A stretch of DNA of 64,000 nt, taken from Flavobacterium sp. ACN2. GTDB taxonomy: Bacteria > Bacteroidota > Bacteroidia > Flavobacteriales > Flavobacteriaceae. The stretch is from contig NZ_MRCM01000018.1 in NCBI RefSeq assembly GCF_002303885.1, positions 1 to 64,000 on the forward strand, written 5' to 3'. Numbering within the stretch: position 1 is the stretch's first letter; the number at the start of each line of letters is the position of its first letter. Of the stretch, positions 49,291-57,686 are shown one piece after another. Below the pieces are notes generated by a model, which saw nothing but the letters and a program-made list of their open reading frames with translations, had not been told where the DNA came from and searched no databases. The position numbers and the translations under genes were made by a program.

Positions 49291-49893
49291 TTAATCAATC
49301 ATTCTGTTCTCAACCAGTTCAATGTTTTTTATAGCGGCTAGCGGAGTAATTTTTACTTTTTTATCTCCTTTGACAAAATAAAAGTAGTACAAACTATTGT
49401 TTCCAATAACAAAAACGTTTTTAGATTCTCCTTCGTTAAAATCCATTTGATAGCTGTACTCCAATTTGTTTTCTTTTAGCTTTTTCTTAGTAAAATAACC
49501 TCCTGCCATACCATAGCCAAGAAAAAAAGACAACAGAAAAAGTATAAGCGATTTTATGGCAATGCCATTGTAGTAGCTTTTAGTTTCTTCTGGAGATAAT
49601 GCATCAGTCGATTTTAGTTCAAAAGATCTTTTTACAAAGGCCAAATCTTTATTCTTCGCTAAAAAAGAAGGAAGATAAAAATGCACCAAAAAAAGTATAA
49701 TGATAGCTCCAAGAATAATTGGGTTTGAGGTAAATTCAGCAATCGGACTAATTAAAACGTCCATAATAGTAGAATACCTTAAGATATTAATTCCGAATTG
49801 ATAATAATAAATACTGTCTTTTAGTATCCCCATTACAATCAAGAAGAGATAGCCAAATGGCAGTAGTTTTTCTAAATCGTCTGAAATCTTCAT
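49291..49893 (-). CDS. Unknown membrane protein, three helices
   Basis: A 200-residue protein that I do not recognise. Hydrophobic helices lie at about 12-30, 58-76 and 112-132. The final 65 residues are soluble and beta-rich (YSYQMDFNEGESKNVFVIGNNSLYYFYFVKGDKKVKITPLAAIKNIEL). It is 26 bases upstream of the four-helix-bundle sensor gene on the same strand and may form an operon with it. Confidence 0.6.
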   Translation of the reverse strand: MKISDDLEKLLPFGYLFLIVMGILKDSIYYYQFGINILRYSTIMDVLISPIAEFTSNPIILGAIIILFLVHFYLPSFLAKNKDLAFVKRSFELKSTDALSPEETKSYYNGIAIKSLILFLLSFFLGYGMAGGYFTKKKLKENKLEYSYQMDFNEGESKNVFVIGNNSLYYFYFVKGDKKVKITPLAAIKNIELVENRMID

Positions 49894-50007
49894 TTCTTCA
49901 GCTTAAAATTGGTTAGTTTTAGGTCAGTTTTACAACTTACTAAAATAGTCTTTTTTACTTACAATAAATGAAGAATCGTATTGGAAGAAAATAGTTATCC
50001 GAATTTT

Positions 50008-50097
50008 AAGCAGCTATTTCCTGCTGTCCGCTGTATCTTTTGTGGCGAACCCCGCCACAAAAGGATGCCGCTCCCATCAGGGCTAGGACATCAGGTC
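50008..50097 (-). repeat. Interspersed element with TTTTGTGGCG hairpin, copy 2
   Basis: Read on the minus strand it starts CCTAGCCCTGATGGGAGCGG, has a 10-base hairpin TTTTGTGGCG (50038-50047) / CGCCACAAAA (50053-50062), and ends CGGACAGCAGGAAATAGCTG. It is the counterpart of the copy at 27503, with a shorter right half. It begins within a few bases of the stop codon of the following minus-strand gene and may act as its terminator. The remaining 100 bases before 49893 hold nothing I can name. Confidence 0.8.
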
Positions 50098-50586
50098 TTA
50101 TTTGAGCGATTTTTGTTTAATTAATGAATCAGTCTGTTGGTTTACAATTTCTGACGCTTTTCTTAAAAATGCAGGACTGATACAATCGGAATAGCTAATA
50201 TAAACAATGTGATTGTCATCTTCTAAGTTTTCATTTTTCTTAGCTGCTTCAAAAGAACTATCTAAACCGCTAATTAAATAAACTGGATTTCCTTCTTTAA
50301 ATAATTGAGTAGCAATGCCAATTAATCTTTCCTCTCCAGCAATTTGTAAATCAACTTCTTTGTATGAAAGAAGGAAAGAACAAGTGATTAATGAACAAAA
50401 TTTTGAACTTTGAAATCCTGGATATTTCAAGAAAATTTCATTTCCTTGATTTAAATTCTCAAAACATTTTGTGTATAATTGAGCAGAAATTGAAGTGTCT
50501 ACAACTATATTAGAAGCATCAAGATTCTGACTTTCTATCTGAGAGAATGATAATAATAATAGTACTAAAAACAGTTTTCGAATCAT
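50098..50586 (-). CDS. Secreted protein of unknown function
   Basis: A 162-residue protein with a signal peptide (MIRKLFLVLLLLSFSQIESQ). The mature part has three or four Cys (for example YTKCFENLNQG, KFCSLITCSFLL, SDCISPAF). I recognise no domain. Its start is 3 bases after the stop of the sodium:solute symporter, so it is the last gene of that operon. Confidence 0.6.
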   Translation of the reverse strand: MIRKLFLVLLLLSFSQIESQNLDASNIVVDTSISAQLYTKCFENLNQGNEIFLKYPGFQSSKFCSLITCSFLLSYKEVDLQIAGEERLIGIATQLFKEGNPVYLISGLDSSFEAAKKNENLEDDNHIVYISYSDCISPAFLRKASEIVNQQTDSLIKQKSLK

Positions 50587-50589
50587 CTT

Positions 50590-52314
50590 TTATTCAAGCA
50601 TTAACTCATTATCATCCGATTTCCCTTTAAAGAACAAAAACTGAAGTAAAAGCGCCAATACAATAGTCAAAATAGCTCCAATAAAATTAAGCCATAAATA
50701 ACCCAGTTTCTCCTGTCTGTAAACCATAAAATAATAAATTACAAAAATCGTAAACTGACTTATGAGAGCACTGATAAACATTGGTTTTGCTTGAACTCTT
50801 TTGGTATAAAAAGCTACAAGGAAGATTCCTAAAACAGTTCCGTAGAAAATAGAACCAATAATGTTTACAAGCTGAATTAAATTTTCAAACAAAGTTCCAA
50901 CGCAAGCAAAAAGTATTGCTATAACTCCCCAAAAAAGAGTAAAAAACTTGGTAACATGCAAATAATGTTTCTCCGACTTTTCTTCTTTCTGATTTCGTTT
51001 GTAAATATCTATTGCTGTTGTAGAAGCCAGTGCAGTTAATCCAGAAGCAGTAGAAGACATGGCAGCCGAAATAATAACGGCCAATAACAATCCGATTAGA
51101 CCTTTTGGCAAATAATGCAGAATAAAATGAAAAAATACATAATCTTTATCGTTGGTTTCCGAATTACTATCGGCTCTCGAAATTATTTCCTTGGCTTTAT
51201 CGCGAAGATCTTTTTCTTTATTCGATAGCGCAACCAATTCTTTACGTAAAATCGGATTGTCGTAGTCTTGATTCAGCTGATCGATGTACAATAAATTAAT
51301 AACTTTTTTATCTTCAGAAAGTTTCACTAGTTTTTCTTCTAAAACATGATATTCTTGTTTATAAGCCGACTTCTCAATTGCAATTTTATTATTCGGATTA
51401 AAATTTAAAGGAACTGGATTGAACTGAAAAAATACAAAAACCATAACCCCTGTGAGAAGAATAAAGAACTGCATTGGCACTTTTAGAAGCCCGTTCATGA
51501 TTAATCCCATTTGACTTTCTCGAACTGATTTTCCAGATAAGTAACGTCCCACCTGTGATTGGTCTGTACCAAAATAGGCAAGTGCTAAAAAGAAACCTCC
51601 TGTAATACCACTCCAAAAAGTATATTTTTCTTCGGGATTAAAAGAAAAGTCAACAATATTCATTTTGTCATTTGCTCCCGCAATATGCAGCGCACTATTA
51701 AAAGTCATATCGTTTGGAAGATAATGCAGAATCAAGAAAAACGTGATAAACATTCCAGACATAATGACAAACATCTGCTGTTTTTGCGTAACGTTTACCG
51801 CCTTTGTTCCTCCAGAAAAGGTATATATGATTACTAAAACTCCAATAATGATATTCATTACAGTTAAATTCCATCCTAGAAGTGCAGACAAGATAATTGC
51901 TGGAGCATAAATAGTTAAACCAGTTCCTAAACCTCTTTGCACTAAAAATAAAATTGCAGCAAGCGAACGGGTTTTTACATCAAATCTTTTTTCTAAAAAT
52001 TCATAAGCCGTATAAACTTTGCTTTTATGATAGAGCGGAATAAAAGTCAAACAAATAACGATCATCGCAATGGGCAAGCCAAAATAGAATTGCACAAACC
52101 CCATGCCGTCATGATAAGCCTGTCCTGGAGTTGATAAAAATGTAATTGCACTCGCTTGTGTCGCCATTACAGAAAGACCTACAGTGTACCAAGGTGTTTC
52201 GTTGTTTCCTAAAATAAAATCTTCTACGTTTTTACTTCCTCGGGTTTTCCAAGAGCCGTATCCAACAATAAATAAAAGTGTAACAATAAGTACGATCCAG
52301 TCAAATAGCTGCAT
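50590..52314 (-). CDS. Sodium:solute symporter (SSS family)
   Basis: A 574-residue inner-membrane protein with about 13-14 helices of the SSS/PutP-SGLT family. Family blocks include LSVMATQASAITFLSTPGQAYHDGMGF, YTFSGGTKAVNVTQKQQ and the sodium-site region ISAAMSSTASGLTALASTTAIDIYKRN. A long soluble, charged insert (about 285-375) is unusual and probably a large loop. The substrate is not readable; a sugar or sialic-acid-like solute is possible given the PIG-L deacetylase upstream. A 35-residue membrane protein precedes it by 3 bases. Confidence 0.9.
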   Translation of the reverse strand: MQLFDWIVLIVTLLFIVGYGSWKTRGSKNVEDFILGNNETPWYTVGLSVMATQASAITFLSTPGQAYHDGMGFVQFYFGLPIAMIVICLTFIPLYHKSKVYTAYEFLEKRFDVKTRSLAAILFLVQRGLGTGLTIYAPAIILSALLGWNLTVMNIIIGVLVIIYTFSGGTKAVNVTQKQQMFVIMSGMFITFFLILHYLPNDMTFNSALHIAGANDKMNIVDFSFNPEEKYTFWSGITGGFFLALAYFGTDQSQVGRYLSGKSVRESQMGLIMNGLLKVPMQFFILLTGVMVFVFFQFNPVPLNFNPNNKIAIEKSAYKQEYHVLEEKLVKLSEDKKVINLLYIDQLNQDYDNPILRKELVALSNKEKDLRDKAKEIISRADSNSETNDKDYVFFHFILHYLPKGLIGLLLAVIISAAMSSTASGLTALASTTAIDIYKRNQKEEKSEKHYLHVTKFFTLFWGVIAILFACVGTLFENLIQLVNIIGSIFYGTVLGIFLVAFYTKRVQAKPMFISALISQFTIFVIYYFMVYRQEKLGYLWLNFIGAILTIVLALLLQFLFFKGKSDDNELMLE

Positions 52315-52317
52315 AGG

Positions 52318-52425
52318 TTATGAGTATAATTGCATGATTAAGAAAAAGATAGCAATATAGATTGCATTTGCTACTAAAACATAAGTGTAGCTTTTTTTCC
52401 ATTTTTTTATTTTTTTAGCTTCCAT
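52318..52425 (-). CDS. 35-residue single-pass membrane microprotein
   Basis: ATG at 52425 opens a 35-codon frame ending at 52318. The product starts MEAKKIKKWKKSY, a strongly basic cytoplasmic head, then one hydrophobic helix (TYVLVANAIYIAIFFLIMQLYS). It fits exactly between its neighbours: 2 bases after the PIG-L stop and 3 bases before the symporter start, which is strong evidence for translation. Similar small proteins accompany sodium:solute symporters in flavobacteria as I recall, so an accessory subunit of the transporter is a reasonable inference. Confidence 0.75.
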   Translation of the reverse strand: MEAKKIKKWKKSYTYVLVANAIYIAIFFLIMQLYS

Positions 52426-52427
52426 AT

Positions 52428-54959
52428 TTATTGCTTTAAATCTTGTTTAGGAGCTTCAATTGGCTGTTTTAGAGAAATAATATTCGATAATAATCGATAG
52501 GCTCCAGAAACACCTTCTGGCAATTCTCTAAAGAAACTCAAACCAGTGTAAATGTAATATCCTTTTCCGTAAGGTGCGACAAGAAGAGCTCCATCTTTTG
52601 GAGATTCTCCTTTATCGTGCGACGAAATAATAGGAGTGAAGGCAGGATCATATTCGTTTGGATAATATAGACCTTGTTCTTGTGTCCATCCTTGAAAATC
52701 TTTTTCAGATATTTTATTAGGCGTATTTAAAACAGGATGATTTGGTGCTAAGAATGTAATTTTAGCATTTTCTTCTGTTACACGATCGTTTGATAATTTC
52801 AACGGATAAGGAGCAATTTTGTCCGTCACTAATTTTCCGTTTGTGTTGTATTGTACAATCATGTTTTTACCGCTTTTTACAAAATTGAAAAGTATATTTT
52901 GCTTGTTTGCCAAAGCATTTACGGTATTGTAAGCACGAATTCCGGTAATTACAGTACTGAAAGAATCTAATTTTTCTGGCGTAATTTCTTCGGGTTTTAA
53001 GATCGAAACTTTATATCCCATTTGAGTCAAACTTTCTGGAACTTCGTCTCCAGCGCCCATAATGTAAGCAATGGCATCGCCAGAAATTTTCAAATCAATT
53101 CTAATGCATTTTGATTCAGCAGGCTTTAAAACCATTTGTTTGGTAATATGATTGAAATCAATAATAGTTTGGTCTTTGTCAAAGCGTTTTTTGTCTACAA
53201 TTGCGACACTTTTTACTGTCACTTCCTCTGGATTTACTGGAGGCGTTACTTCAAAATAAAAGATTTGCTCGTTACCTTTTTTGTCTAAAACAAACGGAAT
53301 TTCTTTTGGAGAAACAGACCAGCTTTTAGGCAATTCTAATTGCAGATTTCCTTTTATATTATCTTTTCCAGCGCGAACTTTTACTGGAACCATTTTGCTT
53401 TTGGTATTTCCAAAAATTAAAACTTTTTCTAAAATTGAAGTCGTAACTTCTGGCACGATATCAAGAAAATTGTACATTTCGCCTTTTACACCATCATTGT
53501 ACTTGTATACAACAGTGCGCTCAAACGGAATCTCCACCTCATTGATTTTGATGTTAAAAACCACTTTTGTGTCTCTAATAATATCTGGTATACCAATAAT
53601 TTCTTGATTCGAAACAGTATACATTCCAACTGTTGCTTTTTCTTTTAACCAATAAGGCTGAGTGTATTCTATATTGTTTGGAAGCTGCAGTTGTAGATTA
53701 ATTTTGTTTTCGTTATTATTCTTCAATACAACGTTTTGGGCTGTTGTTTGATTGTCTGGAAGCGTAGTCACACTAATTAATTGCATTCCGATAGAACATC
53801 TATTAATAGCTTCAAGAGTTAATTTTATTGTACTTCCTGGCGTTGCTTCTTGTTCGTTGGCAACCGCTTCAAGATATAAACCAGAACAAGATGCGATAAT
53901 GTTTTTTATAGCAGCAAGTTTAATCTCTTTCCAATGGGTATCGTCTAAAGCTTGAATCATTGCATAGGCTTTAACTAAATCTGGAATACTTGCAGAAGGA
54001 TGGCTAAAATCGTATTTTGAAATGATGGAAGAAATCAAATCTCCAACTGGTTTTCCGTTTTTAACACGGTTCCAGCTTGTATCTATACCATCAAATAAAT
54101 TATCACGTTCTTTTGGGGTTTCGCCATTAATTAGCTCTAAATATTCGGTTTCTTCACCGCGAACACCAGTACTTCCAAAACCTTGTGACTGATGACGGCT
54201 TCGGCTTAAAGCAGCGATTTCCTGATTTGATTTTCCTATTCCTGTGTAGTAAACGCCTGTTTCTAACTTCGTAAATTTAGATTTATTGGCAGCATCAAAT
54301 TTTTCTTGGCTTCCGTAAAACCACCAAGAAGGATTGAAGAATTGGCGTTTTACCTGCCAAGGAGAAACATATTTTAATTGTTCGGGATAAACTTTTGGAT
54401 CGTTTGTTAATTTGAAACTTTCAACGCTCAACATAGCAGAAGATGTATGATGCCCGTGTGTTGTTCCAGGAGAGCGGTGGTCAAATCTATTGATAATAAT
54501 ATCGGGTTGGAATTTTCTAATTGTCCAAACCACATCGGCAAGGACTTTTTCTTTATCCCAAATATCTAAAGTTTCATCTGGATTTTTAGAAAAACCAAAA
54601 TCATTTGCTCTTGAGAAAAATTGTTCGCCACCGTCAATTTTTCGTGCTTCGATTAATTCCTGTGTTCTTATAACACCAAGTAATTCACGTAATTGAGGGC
54701 CTATTAAGTTTTGTCCTCCATCACCACGAGTCAATGATAAATAGCCTGTTCTAGCGTTCATATCATTGGCTAAATACGAAATCATTCTGGTGTTCTCATC
54801 ATCAGGATGCGCAGCAACATACAATACAGAACCTAAAAAGTTTAGTTTTTTAATTTGATTGTAAATTTCAACTGAATTTGGTTTTTGCGGCTGTTGTGCA
54901 AATGAAATCTGAAAACCTATAAAAAATAGAATAAAGATTTGAATCTGTATTTTTCGCAT
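52428..54959 (-). CDS. Large secreted PIG-L-family deacetylase
   Basis: An 843-residue secreted protein (signal peptide ending ISFAQ). The N-terminal domain (about 40-290) is a PIG-L/LmbE deacetylase with the zinc motif AHPDDE at 50-55 and HGHH at 168-171; such enzymes remove N-acetyl groups from GlcNAc-type substrates. The middle (about 370-640) is beta-sandwich, and the C-terminal 200 residues (FSTVITGIRAYNTVNAL, YGKGYYIYTGLSFFRELP) resemble a glutamine-amidotransferase-like fold without an obvious catalytic Cys. It heads an operon with a microprotein, a sodium symporter and a secreted unknown, suggesting degradation and uptake of an amino-sugar glycan. Confidence 0.85.
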   Translation of the reverse strand: MRKIQIQIFILFFIGFQISFAQQPQKPNSVEIYNQIKKLNFLGSVLYVAAHPDDENTRMISYLANDMNARTGYLSLTRGDGGQNLIGPQLRELLGVIRTQELIEARKIDGGEQFFSRANDFGFSKNPDETLDIWDKEKVLADVVWTIRKFQPDIIINRFDHRSPGTTHGHHTSSAMLSVESFKLTNDPKVYPEQLKYVSPWQVKRQFFNPSWWFYGSQEKFDAANKSKFTKLETGVYYTGIGKSNQEIAALSRSRHQSQGFGSTGVRGEETEYLELINGETPKERDNLFDGIDTSWNRVKNGKPVGDLISSIISKYDFSHPSASIPDLVKAYAMIQALDDTHWKEIKLAAIKNIIASCSGLYLEAVANEQEATPGSTIKLTLEAINRCSIGMQLISVTTLPDNQTTAQNVVLKNNNENKINLQLQLPNNIEYTQPYWLKEKATVGMYTVSNQEIIGIPDIIRDTKVVFNIKINEVEIPFERTVVYKYNDGVKGEMYNFLDIVPEVTTSILEKVLIFGNTKSKMVPVKVRAGKDNIKGNLQLELPKSWSVSPKEIPFVLDKKGNEQIFYFEVTPPVNPEEVTVKSVAIVDKKRFDKDQTIIDFNHITKQMVLKPAESKCIRIDLKISGDAIAYIMGAGDEVPESLTQMGYKVSILKPEEITPEKLDSFSTVITGIRAYNTVNALANKQNILFNFVKSGKNMIVQYNTNGKLVTDKIAPYPLKLSNDRVTEENAKITFLAPNHPVLNTPNKISEKDFQGWTQEQGLYYPNEYDPAFTPIISSHDKGESPKDGALLVAPYGKGYYIYTGLSFFRELPEGVSGAYRLLSNIISLKQPIEAPKQDLKQ

Positions 54960-54991
54960 GGTGAGTGTTAGGTGTTTTTTTGAAATTATTC

Positions 54992-54999
54992 CAAAAATA
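54992..54999 (-). promoter_or_regulatory. Flavobacterial -7 box upstream of the PIG-L operon
   Basis: TATTTTTG on the minus strand, 32 bases before the start codon. No TTG stands at the expected spacing. Confidence 0.4.
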
Positions 55000-55073
55000 G
55001 TAATTATTTTATGGAAGATTATTTAAATGAAATGTTAACGCTCAATAATTATACCTTTCTTTAAGATGATGAA

Positions 55074-55107
55074 ACAAAAAAAGCTGCCAGATTGGTTCTG
55101 ACAGCTT
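55074..55107 (-). terminator. Rho-independent terminator of the propeller lipoprotein gene
   Basis: AAGCTGCCAGA pairs with TCTGACAGCTT (one mismatch) and a T tract follows on the minus strand. Confidence 0.85.
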
Positions 55108-55139
55108 CTTAAAAATATATATTTGATGCCGTTTACTGC

Positions 55140-56765
55140 TTATTTCAATTTGTTTTCTGTATCAACGTAGTTTCCTGTAATAGTTACGCCAGTACCTTTT
55201 GTAACTTTTCCGTAAATAGTGATAGAAGAAGTATTTCCAATGAAATTGATTTTAGCGCCACTATTCAATCTCAAATCTCCCCAAATTACAACAGATCCTT
55301 CAACTTGCAATGTAGCATTGCTATTCATAATTAATTCTGTTGGAGATGATTGCTGGTATTTACCTTGAGATAAACTTCCTCTCATGTTAAAAGTACCACC
55401 GCTATTTAGTGTTAAGTTACTAAGAACAGTAATAGAACCACAATGTGTTAAAACTGCACCAGAATTAATGATTGCCGAATTAATAGCTGTTGCTCCTTGG
55501 TAAGATTTTATATCATTAGAATTTAAAATCAAATCTCTCCCTTGATTGTATAAACCATAAGTTAGACAGCTCGCAAAAGTAGTATTTGGTTTTTCCATTT
55601 TAATGATTTTCAAACCGCCAGTTCCGCTTGCTACATAAATGTAATTTCCGCTTGATTTTACATAGTTTGAAGAACCTGCAATTCCAACCGAACCTAATAA
55701 ATTTAGCTGTGTTGCAGATTGATACACATTAAGTCCCAATGCTCCGTTAGCAACAAAAGCATAGCCATCATTAAAAGAAACCGCATTGGTTACATTGTCT
55801 TCGCCTGCAGTTGTGATTCCGATAGTTTGTAACTTTGATCCACTGTTGATGTCGTATACGCCAAGACCATTTGGACCTTCAGAAACAAAAAGTTTTGTTC
55901 CGTCGATATCCATCGTTCTTTTTGCCCCACTAACGTCTACAGAAGTTGTAAAGCTCTTTTGCAATGCAAGAGTCGATTGATTGTAAATGTTAACTCCTTT
56001 AGTTCCGCTTAAAGTAACAACTTTATCGCTTGTTAAAGCAATAGAACGGAAATCGGCCATAGCAGCTTTTCCTGCAATTACTTTTGTAGAACTGTTTACT
56101 TTAAACAAACTTCCGTTGTCTCCCGTTACAGCAAAATAATTAGAAGCATTAGCAGCTACGTCTGTTGTAACTCTACTTTCTAAGTAATTTGTTTTCAATT
56201 TATCTGTAAGCAATCCTGAACTTAACTCCATATTAAACACAATTGCCGGATTCCCTGCTAGTTGAGTGTCTTTGTCTACATCTTTAGCAGCTCCGATAAT
56301 TAAATTTGATCCAGAAAAAGTCAGAGAGGTAATATCTGTACTTGGAATTAGGGCAGAAGTGACCAATTTTGGTTTGTACGGATCAGAAACATCAATCACA
56401 TCAATAGCTCCAGAATAAGCATCGCCTCTCATAATATAAGAAACATAGGCGTAATTTCCGTTTACAGTAACGTGACTAGCTTGTAACGTTCTTCCGTTTG
56501 CATCAACTGGTGGTTTTACTTCGGCAATTTGAACAAGAGGAAAAGAAGTGTTGGTAGTCTCTGCAGATTTTCCTGCTAAAGCACCATTTTCGATCGAGAT
56601 TACCCCAGAATTAGTTAAGTCAAGTCTTTGGTTTAATGTAGATTGATCTGAGGTAATGGTAATGTTATTTGACGATTGTCCATCGTTTTTGTTGTCATTG
56701 TTATCGTCACAACCTATTAACAGTGACATTGCTAAAAATGAAAGCAAATAAACATTCTTTTTCAT
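55140..56765 (-). CDS. Surface lipoprotein with LVIVD propeller and C-terminal beta helix
   Basis: A 541-residue lipoprotein. The lipobox LLIGC gives Cys19, followed by DDNNDNKND, an acidic surface-export signal. Residues about 90-390 are propeller-like with LVIVD-type units (GAIDVIDVSDPYKPKLVTSAL, NGLGVYDINSGSKLQTIG, GLNVYQSATQLNLLGSVG, GLKIIKMEKPN). The last 130 residues form short rungs (LTLNSGGTFNMRGSL, LIMNSNATLQVEGSVVIWG, LRLNSGAKINFIGN) typical of a beta helix. No enzymatic motif. It has its own promoter box and terminator. Confidence 0.75.
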   Translation of the reverse strand: MKKNVYLLSFLAMSLLIGCDDNNDNKNDGQSSNNITITSDQSTLNQRLDLTNSGVISIENGALAGKSAETTNTSFPLVQIAEVKPPVDANGRTLQASHVTVNGNYAYVSYIMRGDAYSGAIDVIDVSDPYKPKLVTSALIPSTDITSLTFSGSNLIIGAAKDVDKDTQLAGNPAIVFNMELSSGLLTDKLKTNYLESRVTTDVAANASNYFAVTGDNGSLFKVNSSTKVIAGKAAMADFRSIALTSDKVVTLSGTKGVNIYNQSTLALQKSFTTSVDVSGAKRTMDIDGTKLFVSEGPNGLGVYDINSGSKLQTIGITTAGEDNVTNAVSFNDGYAFVANGALGLNVYQSATQLNLLGSVGIAGSSNYVKSSGNYIYVASGTGGLKIIKMEKPNTTFASCLTYGLYNQGRDLILNSNDIKSYQGATAINSAIINSGAVLTHCGSITVLSNLTLNSGGTFNMRGSLSQGKYQQSSPTELIMNSNATLQVEGSVVIWGDLRLNSGAKINFIGNTSSITIYGKVTKGTGVTITGNYVDTENKLK

Positions 56766-56796
56766 AAATTTCTTTTTTGGATTTTAAAATTCGGCG

Positions 56797-56804
56797 CAAA
56801 TATA
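56797..56804 (-). promoter_or_regulatory. Flavobacterial -7 box of the propeller lipoprotein gene
   Basis: TATATTTG on the minus strand, 31 bases before the start codon. A palindrome ACTGTA-A-TACAGT lies further upstream at 56847-56859 and could be an operator. No TTG at proper spacing. Confidence 0.45.
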
Positions 56805-56912
56805 TATTATAAATATATTACAGATCAGATTTTTAACGCGAAACTTACTGTAATACAGTTGTTTATATTGAATATACAACATTTTAACAAAAGATCCCAT
56901 TAAACAAATCAT

Positions 56913-56948
56913 AAAAAAAGAGAGTATCGTTTTTTTTGATACTCTCTT
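56913..56948 (-). terminator. Rho-independent terminator of the His-rich protein gene
   Basis: AAGAGAGTATC pairs exactly with GATACTCTCTT across a T-rich 9-base loop; on the minus strand a T tract follows. Confidence 0.85.
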
Positions 56949-56975
56949 GTATTGATCGCTAGTAATTTAGCATTA

Positions 56976-57497
56976 TTATCTTCTACCGTGTCCATGCCCA
57001 CGATCGTGATCATCATGATCATGTCTGTCATGGTGTTTATCATGTTTATTGTGTTTGTCGTAATGTTTGTAATCTTTACGATCGTAATGACGACGTTCAC
57101 TGTAACCATATACAGGTCTTGGTTTGTATGGTCTTTGTGGAGCTCCGTGGTATCCTCTGTAATATTTCACTCTATGACGGTCAAAATAAGTATAAGGAGT
57201 TCTACCGTGATAATCTGTTAAAACTACTTTGTAACCTCCATACAAATCATAGTTTCTATATTGTCTAGGTAAGTACGTCGCTCTTACCCATTTTCCTCCT
57301 CCGAAATAGATAAATTGAGCAGCACGAACATCGTAGTAAGCCTCAACATCTGGAAGATAGTAATATTCCATTTCTGTATATCCTACTGGTCCCCAAGCTG
57401 GCGGAGCACCAATATTTACGTTAACCGATACTTGAGCTTGTGTGGCGTTTGCAACCATTAGAAATAATCCGGCGATTGCTAATTTTATCGTTTTCAT
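56976..57497 (-). CDS. Secreted protein with His-rich C-terminal tail
   Basis: A 173-residue protein with a signal peptide (ending ATQAQ). The middle (YYYLPDVEAYYDVRAAQFIYFGGGKWVRATYLP) resembles a small Tyr-rich domain seen in many secreted Bacteroidota proteins of unknown function. The last 45 residues are almost only His, Asp, Lys and Arg (HDKHHDRHDHDDHDRGHGHG), a likely metal-binding tail. It stands between two terminators and appears monocistronic. Confidence 0.75.
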   Translation of the reverse strand: MKTIKLAIAGLFLMVANATQAQVSVNVNIGAPPAWGPVGYTEMEYYYLPDVEAYYDVRAAQFIYFGGGKWVRATYLPRQYRNYDLYGGYKVVLTDYHGRTPYTYFDRHRVKYYRGYHGAPQRPYKPRPVYGYSERRHYDRKDYKHYDKHNKHDKHHDRHDHDDHDRGHGHGRR

Positions 57498-57686
57498 CTT
57501 TTTTTAATTTTATAATGTTAATCTTGAACAGGGATATTCATATACTGTGCCAAAAAATAAAAGCAGATGTATTTTGTCGAGTAAAAATGCATTTCAACGA
57601 GTAGAGAAAACGGTTGAAAATGGTTAATTTATTGATTTTAAAGGTTTTTGTTGCTTTTAGAGTTTTTCAAAAAAAAGACAAAAAAA

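Noticed and set aside
56952..57221. 89-residue hydrophobic plus-strand frame opposite the His-rich protein
   Set aside because: Its Val/Met/Ile-rich composition is the complement of His/Asp codons; no independent support.
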